64,000 bases of DNA, from assembly GCA_026214975.1 (NCBI GenBank), contig CM047808.1:8086267-8150266 (forward strand), in the 5' to 3' direction. The position numbers and the translations under genes were made by a program. The stretch is from Gentiana macrophylla. Taxonomy: Eukaryota; Streptophyta; Magnoliopsida; Gentianales; Gentianaceae. The notes beneath the pieces were generated by a model that saw only the letters and a list, made by a program, of their open reading frames with translations, did no database searches and had not been told where the DNA came from. How positions within the stretch are numbered: position 1 is the stretch's first letter; each line of letters starts with the position of its first letter. This document shows, one piece after another, positions 1 through 11,845 of this stretch.

Positions 1-2029
1 CACGATCAGTCACCATCTGAATGTGTATGCAAAATCTCCAGTCCTACCTTCAAGCATAAATGCTAAATGCCTCTATTTACGGAAGTGGAATAAATTTACT
101 TCACTCATTATCCACAAATTCATAAGCATATTATAGGTAGACTTCTCGGTATTGCATAACAATGTAAACCGTTATTTTGCAATCAATATCTTAATTGAGT
201 TAAGCAGTGTAATGTAGCATATCAATAACTATACAAGACAATACATGGTTTATCCTTTCAGTGAAATCGTTTCACTCGGAGGTATTCCGAGCATAAGTTC
301 CAAATACTATGCTATGGCCTATATCTGAGCATGGAATACTCTTTTCTCTGGTAATATAAGAGATTTCTCCAAATATTTAGATGAACTATTCGGCGTTTCG
401 AGTAGTCTTTAGACAAACTGTCTATTACTCAAAAAAACTCCCACTAGCTTGTAACCTTCATAAGACCCGAAGGTCAGTATGAAAAGCTATGATACTTCTT
501 TAGCTCCATTACCCTTTCCCAATTGAAAAGTTACTTAGTCATTTTTCCTTTGAGATAGTGTTCTTAGACCGGGAGATAGGAATCACCCTTAGCCAGTCTT
601 CAGATCTTATCTCTAGGATATATGCTTTAATTAATAGATGCTGAAGAATCATTTATCTAAATACGGAAACCATTTGTCTTAATAGTTTATGATGTGTTAC
701 ATATACCTTTTCAGCATTACTTAGTTGTTCCGACTTTATCAGACAAAAGTCCGAGTCTTAGAATCGTATACAAATGTCATATTCACTTTCTTTAAGGCAA
801 CTATATTATCGATGTGAAAGTGAATCCATTTGTTCCAACGAATCTGAAAACAGAAATTATATTTATTTGATATTCAAGGATTAAAATCCGAAATTTATTT
901 CCTTATATCACTCCCACAATCTTAGCTGAAATAATTGCCCGTTGTCTACTCTTTATTATGAATGCCCAGCTACCTTGTTCTAACAAAAGAACTTCAGCTT
1001 CTGAGTCAAATTACTCGGTTAAGAAAGTCTATAAGGATTCATAGGTTAGTGATCCGAAATCACTTTCCTTATCCTTTACTTTCTTTGATTCATATTTCGG
1101 TTTAGCCTTTAACTTATTTAGTTTAGACGACTTATACTTGTAGACATTTACCTTCCCATTCTTGGCTTTCTTTAAAGGAATTGGCCGTGAACTAGAAGTT
1201 CATTTAAGTAGACATTACTCATGAACTGTAGGATCTCTAGTGAGATTGATACCAATTCATTGTCGTCATCTTTGAACTAATTTTATTTTGTCTCTCGCTC
1301 AGCACGAGTAACAGCAGTCACATTCTTATCAAATGCCACTTAAGTTTGTAGGCTCAAGAGGATCATCCTCTTCCGAAGAATTAATTTGCATTATCGATTA
1401 TCGAGTTCAACGTTCTTGTTACTTTTCCACTTTTACGAAGTCATCATCAGTCAATTTTTCGTGTTTAGCAGTTTAGATACCTTGAGATGTAGTTGTAAAA
1501 TAATTTATGACAGAATTATAAATCAAATCATACACCACAACAAATAATTAGGAATTATAAACGCGATGTCATGCATGCAGTTTATCCTACCATTCCAAGA
1601 ATTTAACCTCACATCATGTTGCCGCCGCAGGGTCGGTATCAACACAATGATAGTTAAATTGAGACAATCTCTCTCAACAATCAAACCATTAAGAATCAAA
1701 CATCTCCATTTAATTGCTGATTACCTTCCTTTTTCAGCCAAGATATTTCCAAAAATATCCTTGTGAGTGTGACCTACTGTTTCAGATCTCAAAGTACGCC
1801 CCGAGTATGGCGCCGCAGGGTCGGTCAGTGACTCGACGAGTACCCAAAATCCTATCCTTTCGGAGACCAAGCCAAGAATTTTGATAGGGGTGAAGGCCGT
1901 CCGCAGGTGGCCGTAATCAAAGCGGCTCGAGGCGTCACCCTTCTCTCACGTGCTTGTGCCAACAGTAGAGGCCGTGGGGTCGGTTGTCACCTTCCCCGCT
2001 CCCACTCGTTATTTTGAAAATTATGTAGT

Positions 2030-2540
2030 CTTTTAGGATTTTCAGAATTTATTTATAATCATCCGAAAAACAATAAATCATGAATATTTAAATTAATCAT
2101 CCCACTAGTTCATCGGTTCCAAATACCGTCTAACTAGTGTCACTTATTCACGATTTTCCAATTTTATGGATTTATTAAAATTCCTCGTGTAGGTATTTAC
2201 ACAATTAAAATTCACCAAGAATTTTATAATCCCAATACTTTAGGACTTTATGAATTTTCTAATAATTCAAAAAACAATAAATCATAAAATTTAAAGCTTT
2301 CACTAGTTTATCGGTTCCAAATACCGTCTAATTAGTGACACTATATTCATGATTTTCCAATTTTTTGAATATTTAGAAATTTCTTGTGTAGACATTACCC
2401 AACTAAAATTCACAAAAGAATTTTAAAGTCCTAATTAGTCATGATAAAATTTTAGGATCGTAGAATTTTATCTCAATAATTTGAAAACAATAAATCTTGA
2501 AAGGCAATCACCAACTTATCGGTATTAAACCCTGGCTGAG
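2030..2540. repeat. Diverged tandem repeat, about 205-212 bp period, 2.3 units
   Basis: Units start near 2069, 2273 and 2485, each with an AACAATAAATC core. In the first two this is followed by CTAGTTYATCGGTTCC and then AAATACCGTCTAAYTAGTG. The third keeps only the start. Differences between units indicate an old duplication. No coding potential. Confidence 0.8.
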
Positions 2541-2621
2541 CTTTAACCGAGTTCACCGAACGGTGTCGGGATTGGCTAAGCCGACCCGTCCTCTTCGTTG
2601 GTTCATATACGACTGCTGGAT

Positions 2622-2820
2622 GAATCGGGCTAAGGCTGCCCCATTGAGCCGAAACTCGCCGGATAGCTTGACCTTGCTGGACCCCTGACGCTAACGTCAC
2701 ACGTGTGCGGGTGCTGGGTTGAAAATCGGGCTAAGGTTGCCCCATTGAGCCTCAGCTCGCCGGATAGCTTGACCTTGCCGGACCCCGTGGCTAACCCCGC
2801 ACTTGGACGGACAAGTCGAG
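2622..2820. repeat. GC-rich tandem duplication, about 101 bp period
   Basis: Two copies begin at about 2623 and 2724 with AATCGGGCTAAGG and share GCCCCATTGAGC and CTCGCCGGATAGCTTGACC. They differ at a few positions and diverge toward their 3' ends. The GC content is clearly above the surrounding AT-rich DNA. Function unknown. Confidence 0.85.
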
Positions 2821-3329
2821 TCGAGCCGAAGCCCTGTTGACCGCCCGAACCAATTTTCGAACCTTTTGCTCAGTTGGTGTCCAACTTTTCCGGATTTTCC
2901 TAATTTTCAATTATTAAAATTCTTTTTATGTAGTCACTACATAATAAAATCCACGAATGATTTTTAGATCCAAAATATTTACCAAGTAAAATTTATTTTA
3001 TAATGTGAATTTTATATCCCGATAAAATTCCGTTCGTTTTAATTAATTTAATTTATTACCTTAATTAATCTAAATTAATTACGTCTCATACATGCCTAAT
3101 TAATATCACGATTAATTATCTACATGTATGCATATGCTAGGAGTAATGAATATGATGCATGTCATGGCATGGTTATATCACATAAATAATCATACAAGAA
3201 AATAAATGCAAAAAATAAACCACTGAGATGGACCGTTGGTACCCCCGTATCTAGTCTATAAATAAATAAACCCTAAATTATTTACAACCGCCGACGGGTA
3301 TAAGAATTTTCTGTTCCACATCTTCAATA

Positions 3330-3451
3330 AAAACCCTTCTAGTTGAGTTGGTTGAAGCTCCTTCTTCCTTCATTACCACCCGAGTTCGATGGTTGTAAAA
3401 AACAAAAAAAATACCACCCGAGTTCGATGGTTGTAAAAAACAAAAAAAAAA
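3330..3451 (+). mobile_element. tRNA-derived SINE-like element with duplicated 3' end
   Basis: A pol III A-box-like sequence TAGTTGAGTTGG (3340-3351) is followed at 3382 by a B-box-like GAGTTCGATGG, then an A-rich tail with a single C. The B-box-plus-tail segment (about 38 bp, starting at the taccacccg phrases near 3374 and 3412) is present twice in tandem. It is too short and ill-folded to be a tRNA gene. Family not identified. Confidence 0.45.
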
Positions 3452-3535
3452 TCAAAATTAATGCAGCCAAAAGGAGTCAAACTCGAGTCTGTGCATAATT
3501 AAACCTGTGTCTTGACCACTGTGCTGTAGATTTTA
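3452..3535 (-). mobile_element. Second SINE-like remnant, opposite orientation
   Basis: Read on the minus strand, an A-box-like AGCACAGTGGTCAAGAC (3510-3526) precedes a B-box-like GAGTTTGACTCC (about 3472-3483), followed by a T-rich end. It lies tail to tail with the plus-strand SINE-like element. It could be a chance match to degenerate box motifs, hence the modest confidence. Confidence 0.35.
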
Positions 3536-3821
3536 CTCTTCATAAACTCAGCGTCCAATTTATTTAATATGATGCGGCCGAAATAAAAGAAATTGCAGAA
3601 AATTAAAGTTGCAAAAATAAATTACATGACATCCTATATCCGGAAAAACGGGTTTACAATAGATCTAACGGTAAATAAGTACCAACCCCAATCTATCTTG
3701 TCAACTAAAACATTCAACCACGCATTTATAATATAATATAAAATAAAAGATGCAATATTTATTCAATTACACTCCTTATTAATTAATTATGCAATCAAGA
3801 TCGCAAAATCGCTTTAACCTT

Positions 3822-3833
3822 GCTCTGATACCA
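3822..3833 (-). other. Primer-binding site, initiator Met tRNA
   Basis: The minus strand reads TGGTATCAGAGC, the classic plant retrotransposon primer site complementary to the 3' end of initiator Met tRNA. It lies two bases inside the LTR whose minus-strand 3' end is at 3836. This fixes the LTR as a 5' LTR and places the internal region to the left. Confidence 0.85.
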
Positions 3834-3835
3834 CA

Positions 3836-5526
3836 TGCTAGATATACAGAAACCCGAATCCGGATCCGATCCATAATTGGATCGTCAGATCTGATTCAGA
3901 GCACCGATCGAGACACTCGATCATGCAATGCGGAAGCTACGAATAAATTCGCATGCGATTTTACCACGATTTGATTCGCATAAATAATTAATAACGACAA
4001 GAAGGATAGTAGATTTACCCAAACCGGAGAGAGACGATAAATCGACAAAAGGGAGAAGCCACAATCTTCCGGATTGTATCTCCTAGCGACGACTGGTGGA
4101 CGTCGATCCTTGCCGTAGAACCTCATCGAATATGCACAAGAAAAACCGTAGGGTTTTCTTCTCTAAATGACTAAGGCAAGAAACTATTTTTTCTGCCTTT
4201 TAATTTGATGTTGGCGCCATTTTTGTAGTGCTTATTGTGTTAGGAGGAACTCTCTTTATATAGGAAAATAACTAGTCAAGAGAGTTATCATTTTCACACC
4301 ACAATTACCTAATCCCATAAGGAAAAAATATTTTTACTACAAAAATAAGTAAAAATTCCCAAAAAAATCAATATCATATTTTTTCATTAATTATCCAAAA
4401 AATAGATAATTAATTAATTACACATGTGACATAATCTAGAAAAAATTCTTTTTCTAATTCATCACAAATGTGTGGCGCCTCATGTCATTATTTTTTAATA
4501 GAAAATGTCTTTTCTATTTTATATATTATTTACCAAATAAATAATATTGCATATTTATTAAATAGACCAACTATTTAATTTATTTTCGAGGTTCCATAAA
4601 ACGAGTAAAAACTCGCGTGTTAGGAGCCAACCCGGGGACCATGGACCTATAACCAGTAGCTACAACAAATTGAATAAAATAATAATCGAACAGAATATTT
4701 CTACTCAACTTATTAATTCCGGAATTACGCCACCATAAATCCAAACTGAACTCTATCGATTATAGATATAACTTATTCTCAAAACGTTGAGTCGAGTCGA
4801 TAAGTGTCCATTGATATAACCATTACATATCAACCCAATAGTGATCAATTAGTTTATAACCAATACGAACTCTGTGGATCGATCAGTTTCTAGGATTAAC
4901 AAATAAGGGGATTGTCTTTCTACTTACCGCGGGAAGGAATGATTCCATATCTATGAGACACACACTCCTCACTCATCTCAGAATAGTGACAACGTGAAAG
5001 TGATTAGGACCGCGCCTCTTAGCGATCCTTAACGAACACATCAAACCCTATACTGAAATAAGTAGGAGTCTGTAATCACTTCAGGATTAAGGATAATCCA
5101 TATATGATCATCTTGTGATTCAATAAGATTTCTCAATCACGGAATTCTATGAGAAACTCATATTAAATCGGTCCAGTCCTATATGACTCTCATCATATAT
5201 AAATGCCCCACTTAGACATCCAATGTCAACGGTCCGGATAAGACGGTCACATCATAAAGTGTTCTGGGCGCATTAATGGTGGTATAATTAACAGACCCCA
5301 TACTTTGATTAAGTTCACCACAGACTAATAGTTCAAGTGTATCACCATAAACTTAATCCTCATGTGTGACACACACTAAGTTGTATGGCTACATATGATA
5401 CGACTTGGGGTTTTCAGTAGTGTATTACTTACAAGCACGAAGCAAGTAATAAGATGAGAATAAATCAATCATTTATTAATTCTAAAAACAATTACATAAA
5501 TTGTCTTCCGGGCGCTACTTCCAACA
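3836..5526 (-). mobile_element. Ty1/copia-type 5' LTR
   Basis: On the minus strand the 1,691-bp block begins TGTTGGAAGTAGCGCCCGG and ends in ...CTAGCA next to the primer site, so it has TG...CA ends. A TATA box (minus TATATAAAGAGA, 4251-4262) marks the U3/R region. Several phrases recur in the LTR at 41371-43197, including CCATGGTCCCCG, the GCCCG-AAAGAC/GGAAGAC start and the same TATA context, so the two belong to related families. No intact coding sequence. Confidence 0.8.
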
Positions 5527-6440
5527 ACGACTTCACAGGGCACACCCGATGCTCCCGCTCAGACTTAATTTAATTTTGTTTGTACTCTTTTTTGAAGGCA
5601 TTTTTAACTTTGTAACAAACTTTAATGGTAAGCACTTTGCACTTATCTGTTGGCGGATGTGTTTGAAGCCGTCCTCTAAACTTTGCAAGTGTTTTATTTT
5701 CGAATTTTGTCTAAGTCTGGAAATTTTCTTGAACTTGCTCTTGACTCGTATTCGTATATGTGCCCCGTTATCCACAGCAGGATCTATATAATTGAACCAG
5801 GTGCGGATAGACCTGAAAATGCGTATCAAAAAAATTTAACACGCGGCCTCGTTGTTTTGGGCATGGCTATCCATTAGTCTTGGTCGAAATAATTTGGCTT
5901 TGCACTATTTAATGCCTTCGGAAGTGTAAGAGTCTGGCTCTGACAGACCGCTTTAAGTCTGTTGCCTTGATAACCGTAACCTTTATTGTTGGCCCAGTAA
6001 CCGATCGAGCATTGAAAGAACCTAAGATATCTCTTTATCCGTTTTGGAGTTTTTGAATTTAAAAAGAATCATCCCCCTCCGTTGGATTAACTTGATCAGG
6101 ACCGTAGGTCCTCCTGCCTCTTCCTATAAAAAAAGAGTCTTTGAGCCATGTGACTCATTTATGTTCGAAAGTTCTGAGCCTCTTCTTGCCAATAAAATTT
6201 GCAGCTCTTTCTTCCGTGTCTATTTGATTAATATGCCTCCTTCCACTACTCACTTATCGTTTTTCAGTACATCATCCAATGAAGTATTGATGTATAACAT
6301 TTATATGCTAAAAATTACGATGTTTTATATACTTTATCAACTCTTTTTATATAAAATATAAGAAATTATAACGATAATCTTATAAAATATTAATAGTTAA
6401 GAATAAATCTAAATACTATAAAAATCTAGTAAAAGTAATA
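5527..6440. other. Unassigned, possible remnant of a Tat-type antisense ORF promoter
   Basis: No credible gene. A TATA-like CTATAAAAAAAG (about 6125) is followed 100 bp later by an ATG whose first codons (MPPSTTHLSFFSTSS) faintly resemble the start of the antisense ORF copy at 15623 (MSSSSGSTSPTLLSPFFSTAS). This may be a scrap of a second Tat element. The similarity is weak and judged by eye. Confidence 0.25.
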
Positions 6441-7214
6441 AAAAGTTATAAATTTTGTCTTTGGTTTAGTAACCCGAGTGTCGTGGTCGATTTACGTGGG
6501 TATTTTTGGTATTTTATTTGCAGATTTTAGGTAAACCAAGACCCCGAGTGACGACACTTTTTGAAGTAAAAACATGTCTTTTGAAGGAAGTAAGGAAGTG
6601 CCATGAGATTTAAAGTTCAAGTGGATCAACGGTTCGTGATACTATTATCGAGATATATATTCGACGAACAAATGGCCCATCAAAAAGGTATTTTCTGAAG
6701 AAGGGTCCTTCATAGAAGTTATAGGTCTTTTCAAGAGCTTTCCAACGCTTCTTGAATTATGATATTCGGAGATCCAGAACTCAAGTTATGATTTTATCAA
6801 GTTTCAGATCAAGATGTGAAAATAAACTACCCGGATCAATCCGGATTAAACTCGGATCGAACCGAGGAAACATAATGATTACCAAGATGTGATCCTGCAG
6901 AGAATAATCTAGGGGATAATATTTTTTATTCCCGGATCGATCCGGCATCACCTCGGATCGATCCGGCCCTGGGAAATTCTGCCTATAAATAGAGCAGTTC
7001 AAACAGCCTGCAGGGTGTACCAATATATCTTCAAAAGCTCTTTTAATTAGTAGTATTATGTATATAGGCCTTATGCCATAAATAAAGTAGTAATAAGTAT
7101 CGTTGTAATGCTCGAGAAATTATCAGAATATCAATGTTGTTAAAGTCGTTGTAATGTCCGGAAGAATACAACCTCTGATTCAGCAGTTGTAATCGGGTAA
7201 AATTTCTAAAGTAT
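6441..7214 (+). other. LTR-like segment interrupted by the LARD insertion
   Basis: Non-coding DNA with a strong TATA box (TATAAATA, 6984-6991) in a promoter-like setting, followed by an AATAAA-type signal near 7079. It ends at the AGTAT target duplication, and the sequence resumes at 13335. The pattern resembles the U3-R part of an LTR, but no matching partner LTR was found in the window. Confidence 0.35.
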
Positions 7215-8724
7215 TGTTAAGGGTGAATTTATGCGATTTATAACGTTATATTTTATAATGATTTCCTCCATATTCATATAATTTGCATAGAAATTAAGGG
7301 TTTAATCGAATTATTGAGCAAATGAGTTTTAAAAGTACTTAAGTGTAAACTTGAGCTAATTTCGTGATTTTATTGGTAATTATCTATGGTTTTACACTTT
7401 GCTTGTTTTTATGGTTTTGAAGGTACACAAATATGTCATGGAAGGAGCTAAAATGATGTTCGATTGAAGATTTGAATAGAAGGAAAGTGATTAAGTTGAG
7501 ATTGGATTGAAGATTTAAAGTAGAATTGGAATGAAGTTGTACTGAACGCACGTTTGAAGTAGAGTCCAGTGGACTGGCGTCCAGATCCTTGGACTGGCGT
7601 CCAGGATGGAAAAGTTGATTCAGAGTTTAGAGGAATTTGCTGGACGAGCGTCCATAATTGCATGGGACGGGCGTCTGACGTGACTCGGCCCGATTCGAAG
7701 TTTTATGGAAGGATGGACGAGCATCCAGGAAGACCAGACGGGCGTCCACGGCCAACTTAAGCACAACCGACCTAGTTTTTGACCTAGCCGACTTATAATC
7801 CTATAAATAGAAGCATCGCCCCAACCCTTTTTACATCAGATTTTTTATACACAAAATACACTCAGCAGCCGCACTTTCTGAGGGTTTCAAGGCCGATCAC
7901 CCGAGCCTTGTGCTCGGGTGATCCGGGTTAGATTAGGATGCTTTTTCTTTTCGTTTGTTGATTCATGGAGATCATCCATTGTACCAAACTATGTGAGTTT
8001 AATCCTTTTTAATTTATTCGATCCTTGTTTTATTTTCATGAGCTTTAATTCGTTTTGTATTTTTCTATGCGCTTCATGATGTCGTGTGAATTAGATCGAG
8101 CGATCAGTTTGCTATTGATGTTTTGCAATACGAGAGTTGCGTAAACGCTAGATCACCATAGAAAGATAGGATCTTTAATCGTTAATTAGTGACAAATTAA
8201 TTGGTTAATTATCTAGGTTGCTAGATTCTAAAATACGGGAGTTAACTTGAATCTACACCTTCGTTTTGTATAAAATTGGTCTCAACATTCGAGAGAGGAG
8301 AGATCGATAATTAAATTCACTAAGGGATTAGGAATTCATAGCTTGAGAAACAGATTCACTAAGGAATTATGAGTTCGTATCTCGTGTAAAGGTGAAACCA
8401 CAATATTGAATTAAAATCAAGAGATGAACTTGGATTGAAATCACTTAGTTTGTGTAATGTTTAATCCCATGTATCTTTAGTTTAGGTCTTTTTTATTATT
8501 CTTAGCTTATGTTTGTTTGTTCTTTCGTTTATTTATTTTCGTAAGTAACAATTGAAAGGAATTAATAAAACTAGATTCAACATCCCAATTCCCTGTGGAT
8601 CGACCCCTTACTTATTCCGCTTTACTAGCAATTACCCGATATTCGGTCGGTTAGGAGTTAGTTTTGCATGTAGGTTAGGGTTTATAAATTATTTTTGTTT
8701 AGTGATGCAAAAATCCTCCGAGCA
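7215..8724 (+). repeat. 5' LTR of the LARD element
   Basis: It begins TGTTAAGGGTG and ends ...CCTCCGAGCA, 1,510 bp. A TATA box (TATAAATA, 7802-7809) sits downstream of a cluster of GGACNGGCGTCC / GGACGNGCGTCC motifs (about 7570-7748). A perfect 12-bp inverted repeat (7895-7923) lies about 90 bp after the TATA box and so inside the predicted transcript. Confidence 0.92.
7802..7809 (+). promoter_or_regulatory. TATA box of LARD LTR
   Basis: TATAAATA preceded by CC and followed by GAAGCATCGCC. The same site is at 12413-12420 in the 3' LTR. It is the only convincing core promoter in this LTR and predicts transcription starting around 7830-7840. Confidence 0.7.
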
Positions 8725-8727
8725 AAT

Positions 8728-8745
8728 TGGCGCCGTTGCCGGGGA
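8728..8745 (+). other. Primer-binding site, tRNA-Asp
   Basis: TGGCGCCGTTGCCGGGGA lies three bases after the 5' LTR. This is the tRNA-Asp-complementary site found in many plant Athila/Tat gypsy elements. Confidence 0.9.
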
Positions 8746-11700
8746 ATTGGTGTTTTTGTCGAATCTAATTGAGTTAATTCTTCTATTTTGTTACGATTTA
8801 AATTTTTTTTTTTGGGATAAAAGGGGTCGTTAGGGCACATGGTAGTATTTTGGACGTAACTTTCGGCTCGAGTGTCCGTTTGGCGCGCGGGACCCCAATT
8901 CGGAAAGCTCGTTCCGACGCCGACGACGTGGTGAATGCCGTAGGCCGTTCAACACCGTTTTCGAGGTCAAAATCCACTGTTTTCCCTTCCATTTTGGCCC
9001 TAGAAGATTTCAACACGTTTTTTTCCCTCCGTCTTAGTGTTTTTTCTGTTTTAAATTTTTTGTAGGTAGGTTTCCGTTTCTGTTTCTGTATCTTTTCTTT
9101 CAATAAGAGTAGCGTCACACAAATTGAGAGTTTTTATTTTTGCCATGTTTCGATGACCGTTGGGTTAAGAATGTGCAAAAGTTTTTACTCGATTTGTGAA
9201 ACGTGAAGTGTAACCTAATCAGAACCTAGTGTGCTCTGTGCTTAAATTTATCCGTGGTCTTTGTATGTGTGATTTGATGATCCGAGGTTGCCATGGGTTT
9301 AAGATGTTAGTCTAGGGTTTTCGGTGTGCTTTACTAAGTTGCAGGGTGCTGTATCGAACTTTCCAACGGGCGTTCGGCTCATTGAACGCCCGTCCAGTGC
9401 AAAATTTCCAGACAACCGCCCGTTTGGTATGTTGAACGCACGTCCAGGTTCCAAATTTTTCTTGACTTGATTTTTAATGCTTTATGTGACATGGATACTT
9501 CTATATGAGCTTCTGTGGCTAATTATTCTTACGTAGATGTTCTGAACTTGCATGTTTACATCTTTCCATCTACCGATCCATGTTAAATAATTGATTAACT
9601 TTTATATACATGATTCATCTATGCATGTTATAGTTAATGTCGGTTCTCGTATGCTATAATCGTTTTATTGTTATTTAGTAGCTAATGTCGGTTTCGTATG
9701 CTACATATCGTTGTGATGAATCTTGTGAGCTTTGAGACCTATGTGCTTTCTTGTTATTTTTGTAACTCATATGGGTAGCTACCATCGTTGGCTTATGAGT
9801 TATATGTGTTTAGTATAGCTAACTGTTGGTTCTCCATAATGCTATCACCTTTGATGAGTCTTAAGGCGCGTCTACACTGCATATAATGAATAGTACTGTC
9901 GTTTGTCGTAAACTGTCATTATTTGGTAGACGTTTATGATATACATGTCGTGTTGCAAATGAGTGGGCTAGTTTTCTTTCTTTTATTTTCTTTTATTTTT
10001 GCATATCATTTAGTTGCATGTCATCTAGTTGCATTGTTTTTCTATTTTTCTTTTATTTTTTTTCTTGAGGGTAATTCTTGCCGGCTTGCCGTGACGCTAC
10101 CACTTTTATTTTATGTCCTTCATTTTACGATTTCAGACGGGCCGTAGTCCTTTGTAGAGTTGTCTACCCAACTTGCTCGGCTGAGCACTGTCACACTTTT
10201 TTATTTTATTAGAATTGCATATCATGTACATTGCATTGTAATATATTTTCATGTAGTTGCACCTAGCCTAACTATTTTGTAATGTTCCATGTGTATGTTC
10301 CATCTTTACATGAGCTTAATCTGAAAAATCTCTATGACTTCTTTTCCATGTGTTTTACATGTACAATCCTGCTATTTTGTAGTGTCCTTAATCTCTATCC
10401 TTATTTCTGTATGCACATGTTGGGCCTTATTTCTATTGTAAGCTTCTGTGGCTTATTTGACGCTTAGATGTCCTGTGTTTTAACTGTGTGGTGATTTTTC
10501 CATCTGAGCAATTATACTATGTGCTTATATCATTATTGTTGCATGTTATATTCTCCCGTGTTCCCCGAGATACTGCCATGTTTTTCAAGTGGTGCAGGTA
10601 CATTTTTAGCTGTTCTTGTTAAGCTGGCCTTGGAAGTGAATCTGGAGAGGAATACCTATGACATCTCGTGCCTCGGAAACGCAGATCGATTATCTATCCT
10701 TCTTCAGCCTATCTTCATATCATTACCGAATCAGCTAAGTTCTTTTATCTTTTCTTTAATTCTGCACAACCTGAGGACATGTTGTGATTTAAGTGTGGGG
10801 GAGGGGAATGGTTTTGTGTACCTACATATCGTTTGCTTAATTCGTTATGACTCTATGCAAAATGAGCTAAAAATGAGCTAGAATTTTCAAAAAATTTCGA
10901 CATTTTGTTTTTGTTTTGTCCCGAGTAAGCAATGCATAATCTTTGTTCGTTATTGTTATAGTCATTGATGCTATATATCATATGTTTGATAGTTGTTTCA
11001 CCTGAGATCTATTTTTCACGAGCCATAGTGAATGATGAGCTAATTTATAAAGTTATACCCCTTTTGATTAGTGATTTCTGATTTTCTTATAAGTAATGTG
11101 CTTAGTGCTACATACATATCTTGAGATTTATGATAGTTTGTATTTAGATCCGGAGTATGTTATACTGTGAATATCTAAGGTTTGAATGTGATAAGTACCA
11201 CGTAACTTATTGTCAAATGAAAAAGTTGAGAAAATATATGAATTAATTGTGTGTGTCGGAAGCTAGTCGATGATTTGAGTGTGATAGGGTATACCACGTA
11301 TGTCCTATACCACTATGATGACTAAAAGCTCACACGATCGAGGAATGAAAAGTCGCCTTATGATTGGAGTAAGGTAGGGTATATCACGAATATCCTATTC
11401 TCATATGACAGGCAATAGCTCATTTCGATGTGTGTTTAATTGTGAAGTAGTTAAATCAACTAATGAATTGTTATGGATATAAAAAATTTGAGTTATCGTC
11501 TATCTATATCCCAGAGAGAAACCGAGATATATTTGTAGGATTATCCTCTGAGTATTTCAGAAAGGTCCTAGATGCCTTCTATCATTCTTTTCGGGGTATT
11601 TTACGTTTGTAGGGTACATCTTATAAGTGTCATTTATTACTAGTCTACGAGGGGTATTAGCTAGTTTTGCTTTGAGTTTCTCAAGTTTGTATTTAGTGGA

Positions 11701-11831
11701 AGTTTTCTATGGCTTTGCACACACACAGGGGTGAACCTCTAAGTTATTGCATATGTGTTATATGTGCTGAGATGTCTGTTCTTTTTCCGAGCCTAGTTTT
11801 CGTTTTGTTTTGCTCGGGACGAGCAAAAGCT
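8746..11831 (+). other. Non-coding internal region of the LARD element
   Basis: About 3.1 kb without any long open frame. It holds GAACGCNCGT-type motifs like those of the LTR U3 (about 9365-9450), a short tandem duplication around TAATGTCGGTT (about 9631 and 9679), a second polypurine-tract-like AAGTGTGGGGGAG (10791-10803), and a diverged duplication of a GGTATACCACGTAT phrase (about 11278-11410). The segment before the 3' LTR (CTCGGGACGAGCAAAAGC) resembles the conserved 3' leader of Athila elements. Confidence 0.75.
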
Positions 11832-11844
11832 AAGTGTGGGGGAG
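11832..11844 (+). other. Polypurine tract of LARD element
   Basis: AAGTGTGGGGGAG, one base before the 3' LTR start TGTTAAGGG. It would prime plus-strand synthesis during reverse transcription. Confidence 0.85.
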
Positions 11845-11845
11845 T

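Larger units (their letters stand above)
1..3821 (-). other. Degenerate internal region of a copia-type element, no recognisable domains
   Basis: This stretch lies downstream (minus strand) of the LTR and primer-binding site at 3822-5526, so it should be the internal region of that element or later insertions into it. I find no open frame longer than about 75 codons and no gag, protease, integrase or RT motif on either strand. A G/C-rich phrase containing gccgcagggtcggt occurs near 1625 and 1807, and a related one near 1970. Tandem repeats (2030-2820) and SINE-like segments (3330-3535) are listed separately. The other LTR, if present, is beyond the left edge. Confidence 0.4.

Noticed and set aside
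3340..3530. tRNA gene candidates from A and B box matches
   Set aside because: No acceptor stem or anticodon arm can be drawn; A-rich tails point to SINE remnants instead.
6044..6361. 105-codon plus-strand frame
   Set aside because: AT-rich C-terminus and no domain; at most a scrap of a Tat antisense ORF leader, already noted with low confidence.
8798..9118. 106-codon minus-strand frame, Lys/Arg-rich
   Set aside because: Sits in the LARD leader just after the primer site; no family match and overlaps a plus-strand frame; likely chance.
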